Assembly (NCBI GenBank): GCA_035293245.1
Contig: DATDOO010000294.1
Coordinates: 1 to 9,403, forward strand
DNA: 9,403 nt
Reading direction: 5' to 3'
Source: DATDOO01 sp035293245
GTDB taxonomy: Bacteria > Pseudomonadota > Gammaproteobacteria > Methylococcales > Methylococcaceae
A model generated the notes under the pieces. The model had not been told where the DNA came from, did no database searches, and was given only the letters and a program-made list of their open reading frames with translations. Of this stretch, positions 1 through 9,200 are shown one piece after another. A program made the translations under genes and the position numbers. Numbering within the stretch: position 1 is the first letter of the stretch; each line of letters starts with the position of its first letter.

Positions 1-1
1 G

Positions 2-205
2 ATCCGCCTGAATGGAACCGGCAGCGCCAGCGTCCGCGTCTCCATTGCCGGCGATCTCAACCGTGACGGCGTCATCGACGGCGCGGACAGCCAAATCTGG
101 GAGCAGGCCGCCGCAGGCCAAGACGCCCAAGCCGACCTCAACGGCGACGGCCAAGGCAACGCCACCGACCGCCAGGTGCTGTATGCCAATTTTGGGCTGC
201 GCGCC
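2..205 (+). other. Dockerin-like domain, paired calcium-binding loops
   Basis: Two EF-hand-type loops of 12 residues are visible. The first starts at D18 (DLNRDGVIDGAD, ligands D18, N20, D22, D26, D29). The second starts at D45 (DLNGDGQGNATD, ligands D45, N47, D49, N53, D56). Both fit the D-x-N-x-D-G pattern of type I dockerins, and the second is followed by a short helix-like stretch ending YANFG. In cellulosomes dockerins bind cohesins. In giant proteobacterial exoproteins similar loops occur with no cellulosome and more likely rigidify the chain with calcium. Here the domain is internal to a longer protein, so a structural role is more likely. The sequence upstream of the window is not seen. 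Confidence 0.8.
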
Positions 206-3200
206 AACCAGGCCCCCGTCGCCGCACCCGTGCTGCCCAGCGTCAAAACCCATACCGACCTGACCGCCCGGCAATCCCTCACCTCCATCGCCGAGGATCT
301 GGAAGGCGAACAAATCTTCTGGCGCATCCTCAACACCAGCCACGGCAGCGCCGCCTTAAGCCGCGACGGCCAAAGCCTGCTGTTCACCCCGGAAGCCGGC
401 TACAGCGGGACAGCCCAAATCACCCTGCAAGCCGACGACGGCTTCGCCGCGAGCGCGCCGATCGAACTGAGCGTCGACGTCAGCGGCGCTCAACTCTTGG
501 CCATCCACCTGGCCCCGCTGGCCGATCTCAAACCCGGCCAATCGGCCCGCCTCCAGGCCACGGGCGACTTCGCAGACGAACAAGGCGTCAACCTCTCCGC
601 CGACGGCGCCTACCTGACCGCCGGCGCCGCCGACCTGACGGCTCTGGGCCAAGTGGGAGCCAGCCCCGTGCAGGTGGACGACGCCCACGACCTGGTGCGC
701 GCCAACGCGCAAGGCCCGGCCCTGATCCGCGTCAGCCGCATCGACACGGACGGCCGCACCGTCCAGGCCGTGGCCGCCCTCAACGTGCAACCGGCTCCGC
801 GCCCCGTCGGCCCCGACAGCGCGGAGGAAGGCGATCATGAGGAAGACCCCCTCACCATCCAGCCCGACGTCTACCCCGGCACCCTGGCGCTCACCCCCGG
901 CGGCACGCGGCAGCTCAAAGTGCACCTCGTGGACCCCAATACCGGCGAGGAAAGCGACGTCCACACCGCCAGCCAGATCGCGTATCCCGGCATCCCGGAA
1001 CAGGTGTATTCCTACATCGACCCCGCCACCCAGTTGCCGCTCATCGACCCCGTCACCGGCGACTACCAGTACGACCCGGACACGGGCGAACTCCTGCTCG
1101 ACCCCGACACGGGTGAGACCGTGACCGTGGTGATCCCGGCGGTCCCGGAAGTGAAGAGCGGCACGCGCTACCTCGTTTCCGACGCAAGCGTCGCCACGGT
1201 CAGCGCGGACGGCCTGATTACCGCCCACCGCGAGGGTCGGGCGGTACTCTCCATCGTCCACCTGGCCAGTGTCGTGGACGCAGCCGGCAACCTCGTCGAA
1301 CAGATCATCGGCCAGACGGACATTGCCCTCACCGTGCAAGCGCCCCAAGCCGTGGACGAAGACCCGCTCACCCCCACGCCCTCCGGCATCACCGTCCTGC
1401 ACGACGCCGGCGGCGTGGTCGCGGCGGCCACGGGCGAGACCGTGCTCATCGGCGCCGGGGTCTTGAAAGAAGATACCGTCGTCTCCATCCGCCGCCTCGA
1501 CCTGGCAAACCTCGGCATGCCTCTGCCGGCACCTGACGCGATGGAAGCGCTGGCCGCCGTCCAACTGGAACTGGGCGAAGCCGGCGCCAACGTCCCCGTG
1601 CAACTGGCGATTCCCCTCCCGCCCCGGATCGATCCCGAAACGGGCGCTCTAGCGCCCCTGGCTGCCGGCAGCGAAGTCTACTTCTGGCGCAAGGGCGTCA
1701 TTCTGGACGAGGCCGGCATCCTTCAGGACACCTGGTGGCTGGTGGACAACGGCATCGTCGGAGCAGACGGCATCGCGCGCACCGCCAGCCCCCCGTATCC
1801 GGGCACGCTCGCGGGCGGTTCCATCCTCGTCACCGCCTCCAAGGTCGAGGTGAACCAGGACACCGGCGCCGTCAGCGTCACCAACACAATGGTCGACTGG
1901 GACGCCCTGTGGGCACGAGAGGCCTATGCCTCCGTCGCCGCCCTGGCCAATCCCCTGGGCGCCGCCAATATCTACGGCCTGTTCGCCACCCTGGCGGCGC
2001 CCATCACCTCGGTCAAATACACCCTCGACGGCGCCTATCACCGCACCGTCGCCGAAACGGTGGACAGCGCCGGCAACCTCTCCCTCACCTTCGACAACGT
2101 GCCGGTCAGCAGCGCCCGCGAACCGGTCATCCAGTCCTTCAGTTACGACGCAGATACCCGCCGGATCACCCTCACCGGCATCAATTTCAATCCCAACGGC
2201 CTCGATGCCGAAGGTTATAAACTCAAAGTCTGGGTGCGGCCCTTGTCCGAGGTACTGGATAAGCCCATCGACACCCCGCAGCGCGGCCTCCTGTGGAAAG
2301 GCTTCGAAGTGCAGCCCGGCAGCGACGGCTCCCTGCAAGTCGTCCTGCCCCAGGGCGTCGCGCTCTCCCAGCACCGCCTCTACGTAGAACGGCTCACTCC
2401 CTCCATCGACGACCAGGGCCAACTCCTCTGGCCCGACGAAGGCCTGACCAGCCAGTCCGTCTTTCCCGCAGACGCCAAAAAACTCACCCTGGTCACCTCG
2501 GCGCGGGAACTGCATTACTTCACGACCGATGCCGCCGGAACGACGCTGCAAAAACTCAAAACCGCCACCGAAAACGAACAAGGCCAGCCCCTGGAGTTCT
2601 TCGGCGTCAAGACCGATGCCATCGTCTACAACGCCGCCGGCACCCTCGCCTTCATCGCCGGACGCAACGGCCAGGTCTACGTCGTCGACACCACGACGCT
2701 GGACATCGCCTACACCCTGCAACTCGCCAACGCCACCGGCAACGTCACCAGCCTGGCCGTGGCCGACGGCTGGCTCTACGCCGCCGAAGGCAGCCGCTAC
2801 GGCGGTACCCCGGGGAGCCTCACGCGCGTCAGCCTGGACCTGTCCGGCCCCGACTGGCTGAACCAGCAGCAGGTACTCGCCCTGCCGGGCGTCGACGCCC
2901 CCCTGGGCTTCCTCGACATGGCGGTGGGCGCGCACCGTTACCTCGCCCTCACCGCCCCCACCCAGCCCATCGGCTTCCAGGGCCGCACCCCCGAGCGCGG
3001 CAACGTCTACCTGCTCGACACCGCCGCCATCGACGCCGACGGCCAAGTCACAGCCACGGCACTCCGCGCGCTGCCGCTCGACGCCTACCCGGAGTCCAAC
3101 CGCGGCAAGGGGCCGTTCTACGTCGCCAACGGCTATGGCGCCGCCGACTTCCTCGTCTCCAACGCCCTCGACCACAACGCCGGCCTGGCCGGTGCGCGCT

Positions 3201-6200
3201 GGACCGTCGACGAACAAGGCACCCTCTCCGAACAGGCGAGCGTAGCCAACGTCAAACTCACCCCCGAACGAACCGACAGCGACTGGCTGCAGAAAAAGCA
3301 CCAAGAGAACATCCAGCGCGCCCAAGGAGCGGTGGTGATGGTCTACCAGGGCGAGGAATACGCTTTCGTCGCCGACTACAACCTGATCTTCAACGATCCC
3401 CACTGGATGAACGACGACCAGGCCGGCAAGCAGATCGGCGGCAAGATCGGCATTGTCCAGGACCCCTTCGGCAAGAAGGGCGCCCCCGTCTACCTCGGCG
3501 CCACCACGCCCCTAGTCGGCGGTTCCATCGATCACCTGGCGCTGTCGCAGAACGGCACCCTGTACGCCGACGCCCTCATCGAAGAATACGGCAAGCCCGG
3601 CGATGGCTATTACTCCCGGATCTACAAATCCCTCCTGGTGTGGGATGCCGCCGACCTGATCCAGGCCGCTATTGCAGGAGCGGAAAACCACCGCTCCCTC
3701 GCCATTCCTCTGGACCAGGAAAAGACCGCCCAAGGCTTCACGCCCATCGCCAGTCTCCAGCCGGAAAAGTACGACGGGCCGGAAGCGGGAAAATACTTTG
3801 GCTGGATCTACGGCATCGGCGCCAAGCAGAATGCCTTCAAGGCCCAGACGAAAAAAATCAACTACGGGGACGTCGCGGAAGTCGATTTGATCCAGAGCAT
3901 CGTCGACGGGCTGGAGGAAGAGCGGAAGAAAGACCCGGATGGACTCGGAGACGAAGAGAAGTTGTTCCTGGAAGCAGCGAAAAACAGGGACCCCAAGCTC
4001 AAGATTACCCAGATCGACATCAGCGCCTTCAGTGCATCCGGCCTGGTCCAGGTTGCCACCGATCCCAGCCAGACCGACTCAAAAAAGCGCATCCTTTCCA
4101 AGGACGGCAAGGACTACACGGACACCGGCGTGATTTACCTCGCGCCCTTCCTGAACGATACCGCCATGAAGGTGCTCAGGGAAGGCGGCGTGCTGGGCGA
4201 GCAGAACAGCCAGGAAGTCGTGGGCGCCTTTGAAGCCACTCTGGACGGCAAACTCCGCACCTTCAACCTGAAGGTGCATCTGGGCGACTTCACCACACCC
4301 GACCAAGCCCCCACGTTCTTCGGGGACCGGCCGTTGGAGAATCCGGGGTATGGCAAGTTCGATCTGACGGGCTCAGTCGGTGTTGGAACCGGTATAGACA
4401 ACAAGCCGCTGGATGTCTGGCGCGTGGAGCAGCGGTTGAAGTATCTGGGATACGCGCAAGTGAATGCCAATGGTAGGCCAACCGAAGAAGTTGCGGTCGA
4501 TGGCACATTCAACGACTCCGAGAAGCAGGCGCTCAAGCAGTTTGAGAAGATCGTGCGTTATACCACCGGAATCGGTGCAGGCTACGGCCAAGATGCGAAC
4601 AGAACGGTCACTGTATACATCGAATACAAAGCAAGTGTCTCATCGGAACAAGAGACGGCCGTGTTGGAAGAAGTCGCCGGTAGTTTCAAGATGTCGGCAT
4701 CCCCTGGCGCGTCAAGTACGGCAATCAATGAGGCCCGAGCGGCCGCCATAAACGATGCGAAGAACAAGGCGCTCCTGGCCGCGGGTTTCAAAAGCGAAGC
4801 CGATATCAACGGCATGGACGGCATCATCGAAGGGGACAAAAACAACGCCCAGCGTGAAACGACCCTTGACTGGCTCAACGCCTACAACGCGCCACACTGG
4901 ATGCAGTTTTTTTCTGGTACAGAAGGTGATGGTTATGAACAATTCAATTCAAAGCTAGGGACGGGGAGCCACTCATGGAAGAACCTGCAAACAGGAGAAA
5001 ATAATAAGGCCAATGTATTTGGCACAAGCTGGGTATTTGATTTGATGGCGGCGACGCAGCGATCGGGCGCCGCTCAAGAACGCCCGAATCCGTTGTTGTT
5101 CGATGGAGCAGGCGGGTTGGGCGTGCAGCTGAATTTGGGGATCAATACTGCTTATATTTCGAAGCAGAACCAAGATCGCGTGAACGGGAAGGACGTTATT
5201 TTGGGCGTGATTCCAGATGAGCCTGCCCCATACATTCCGAACGCCACAGCCTTCAATAGCAGGCAATGGGATTACGCCAATGCGCAGGCCTTGGCAGGCC
5301 GCCTGCTGAACCCTAACATGAATAACAACTACGACCCGACAACAAATACTTTCGGTACCGTAACTACTAACTCGCCCGGCCAAGAAAACCAGCAAAACCA
5401 GGCGCTGTGGGACTTTTTGGCGGTCTATGCTACAACACAAAAAGGTGATGCGGCCAGTCCCAATGGTTATTGGGGCGATATCGCCATCACAAGCCAAAAT
5501 GCGGATGTGATCCGCAATGCGTTGTTTGGGGATGGAACGCAAGCGGGTGGTGTGATTGACGCCAATAAATTATTTCTTGGTGGGACTGCGGCAACCGTGG
5601 GCGCTCGGATAACGGGGGGATCACTGAAGCTGATAATGGGTAACTCTAAGTCCGTGGTATGGAATGAGTTATGGGTAGAACCGTTACAGAAAGCGATGAC
5701 TGAGTTCAATATCAATACACCACAAAGGATTGCAGCTTTTTTATCACAAGTTCGGCATGAATCATCCGGCCTAACAAAGCTGGCTGAAACTCCTGGTCCC
5801 TATCAAGTACAGGTTTTGCTGTCTACTTTTGAAAAGGTTTTCCTTCCAGATAAAGGTGGGCAGGATGCAATTCGTAATCCTTTTAGTGCGGGCCAAGTAG
5901 TGGACCAACAACTTGTGGACGGCAAGCTTGTTGGTGGTACGACGTTGACCAAACGACAGGCTGCGTTCCGAAATTTGAAGGCATTTATTCAAGAACTCGG
6001 TTTGAATGATCTAGACAATGTGACTATGGTGGGAGGTGATGTAGCAAAATATTCAAATGGCGCGAGTGCTGAAAGTTTAGTGATTGGTGGCTCAGGTGAT
6101 CGATGGACAGATGCCATAGCCAATAAATTTCTTGATAGGTATTTGTCTGAGGATGTAGGTAACGGTATTTCTGGGAACGGAACGGAAGCGCAAAAGGTGG

Positions 6201-9200
6201 CACATAACTGGTTCGGTCGCGGGCTTATCCATATGACCCATAAAGTTCCTTTTGACAAATTTGCGCAATATATCCAAGATTATCATAGTGAGCTTGTCAC
6301 GCCCGATATTGGTAAAACGGTAAAACAGACGCTGCTGGACAGTACAAAGCTGATCACGGACATTGAGAACAATCCTAACGCACGTATGCTGTCGGCCTTG
6401 TCGGGGGCGTGGTACTGGAGTGCGTATACAAATTCAGGTCATGGCCCTTCTATTAACGTTCAGGCGGATTTATTATATTTTGATCCTTCCAACCAAAGTG
6501 AACAGGCGAAATTTAACGCTGTATCTCAAAAAGTTAATGGTAATGACCAGCTTGCGACTCGATGGGGTTTGTATAAAAACTTCGTAGCTCCAAAGATTCT
6601 GACTGGTGGTAATCCGTACGAGGATATGGCGTCAGTGTTGGAGTCGCTAGGTATTACACTTATGAATGCCCGTGGGTATGAAACTCAATTCGGCATCAGC
6701 TTATCGAAAAGGACGGCTGTCGAGATTGGTGGTGGTGCTCACCAGCTTATGGCGGCTATGCCAGCGCCTGCATTATCCTGCGCGGATAAAATACCTGCCT
6801 TATTGTCACAGGCTTCAGGCGCGCTCAGCTTCAAAGAGGGAGATTTCATTATGTGGGTACCGGGTGTGTCAGTCCAACAAATTGAGCCGCCGGCGATTTA
6901 CCTGGCGGCAAACGCAGTGTCTACCCAACCTAGTGATAAGGTTGCGGTGCATAAGCTGGGCGTATGCAGGGTAATTAATGAAGCTATTGATATTTCTCCA
7001 GCAGGAGATGCAGACACTTATCTTTCTGATTATATGAATATGGGTAATAAATTTACTTATAATCCGGACGGTAGTTTGCGGTCAGACAACAGTATTCGCA
7101 TCATTGAAATACCCAAGCATGGGCGTTTAGTGGAAAAATATCCAAATCCTACAGACTATGAAAGGAATTTTTCCCAACTTATTAAGTTTGAATACCAATA
7201 TATCCCTGATGTAGATTACGCTGATTTCGACCATTTTGTGGTGGAGGCTAGCGCTGGTGGCATCACGATGCAGATTTACTACACGATGTCCGTTAGTCTT
7301 CCGGGCGAGCCTACTTACGTGCTTGATGAGAACGGCCAAAAAATCGATGATCGTTCGCGCTGTCCTAAGCCCTATTGGAAAATCTCTTCTGATTCTTCTG
7401 CGGTTCTTGGCTCTGCTGAACTTGCGCCTTGGCTTCAGATCGTCCAACGGGATGCAGACCTTGCCGATCTCAGGGGCGTCACCGTAACCTTCGCACCTCT
7501 CGCGGGTGGCGCCATAGGCCAAAACGCTGGCTCAAATATCACCCTCGACACCACCGCCGCCAACCACGGCTGGTTCATCGACTACACGCCGTACCTGAAC
7601 GAAGAGTTCTTGCCCACGGCCAACCCCAACGAATGGATCGCCAGGCCCGGTTCCGAGGCCGAAGGCAAAATGGATTTGTTGTCCGTGCTCTGGCATGAGT
7701 ACGGCCATGCCTTGGGGCTGGAACACAGCGCTGACGCCCACGACTTCATGGGCGCGACTTTGGCTCCGGGTGTGCGGCGCACTTTGACGCCGGAGGAAAC
7801 CGCGGCGTTGCGGCAGTTGCTGACGGGAGAGAGTTCTGTTGAACTGGCCGCATCGCCCAGCCTTCCGGATCGCACGCCGACGGCGCCTCCGTTTCTGCCG
7901 ATTTTGCCGGGCTTCACGCGGGTGGGGCGTTCGCGGGACTCGTCCCTCACCCTAACCCTCTCCCAGGGGGAGAGGGAACCGGAGCGGCCCCGCTACCAGG
8001 CCGTGGCCAATCCCACCCTCGCCAACGGCGACCTGAATTCTCCCGAGGGCTGGGCCACCCAAGGCAGCGTCACCATCGGCAACGGCGCGGCCGTCCTGCA
8101 GGAAGTTTCCACCGCCCAGACGCGCCTGAACCAAGTGTTTCTGCTGGGCGAGAACGACCGCTTCATCGGCTTCACCCTGGACGGCATTCATCTGGACGAC
8201 CAGACGGCCGGTCCGGACGACGCCTTTGAGGTGGGCTTGCTGGACGCCCACAGCGGCGCCTCCCTGGCCGGTCCCATCACCCTGGGCCGCACCGACGCCC
8301 TGCTCAACCTGCAAGCCAACGGGCAAGAACTCCTGGCCCAAGGCATGACCCGCCGCGACAACCCGGACGGCAGCCGCACCTACCTCATCGACGTGCGCAA
8401 CGTCCCCGCCGGCACCGCCGCCAACTTGTCCTTTGACCTGATCGGCTTCGCCGGCACCGGCAGCCACGTGACCGTGAGCGACGTGCGCCTCATCGGCTGG
8501 CCGCAGCCGCAGGACGATGTGGCCGAAACTGCCGAAGACACCGCGCTGGTCATCGACGCGGCATCCAACGACATCGACGCCGACCAGTCCGGCTTTACCC
8601 TCACCGTGGTCGCCGCACCCCTCCACGGCCAGGTCAACGTGGAAGCGGACGGCACCTTCCGCTACGTGCCCGAGGCGGACTACTACGGCACCGACAGCTT
8701 CACTTATCAGTTCACCAACGGCCTGGTGGACTCCAACGTGGCGACCGTGAACCTCACCATCACGCCGGTGAACGATGCACCCCTCGCTCCGCCGTTGGAC
8801 GTGGCCACCGCGGAAGACACGCCCCTCGTGCTCGACCTCCTGGCCGGCGCGACCGATGCGGAAGGTTCGCCATTGACCGCGGCTGTCGTCACGGGCCCGG
8901 CCCACGGCACCTTGATGCAAACGTCCGACGGCACTTGGGCTTATACGCCGGATGCTGACTACAACGGCGCCGACAGCTTTACCTATCAACTGAACGATGG
9001 CGAACTGGATTCCAACCTGGCCACCGTGAATCTCACCATTACCCCGGTCAACGACGCGCCCACCGCCGGAGACCAGAACCTCGTCACCGACGAAGACACG
9101 CCGCTCACCGGCAACCTGCTGGCCACCGCCGCCGACATCGACAGCACAACGCTGGCGGCCGCCGTTGTCGCAGGCCCCTTGCACGGTGCGGTGGTGCTGA

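Noticed and set aside
356..3403. Long minus-strand open frames (356-1603 and 1649-3403)
   Set aside because: They mirror the GC-rich + strand gene, have low-complexity Gly/Val/Asp/Arg composition and no recognisable domain, whereas the + frame shows clear domains across the same bases.
2293..4233. A 646-residue + strand open frame in another frame
   Set aside because: It is extremely Arg- and Pro-rich, as expected from an out-of-frame reading of GC-rich DNA, and overlaps the domain-bearing frame throughout.
4925..4958. Possible internal gene start (ATG at 4935 with purine-rich upstream)
   Set aside because: The ATG is out of the main frame and opens only a very short reading, while the main frame continues unbroken.
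4900..7430. AT-rich island considered as an insertion sequence or prophage fragment
   Set aside because: No transposase, integrase, terminal inverted repeat or target duplication was seen, and the frame is continuous through both edges.
7956..7976. Possible rho-independent terminator (9-bp stem)
   Set aside because: No T run follows, it lies inside an open frame that continues for at least 1.4 kb, and the sequence fits a dispersed palindromic repeat better.
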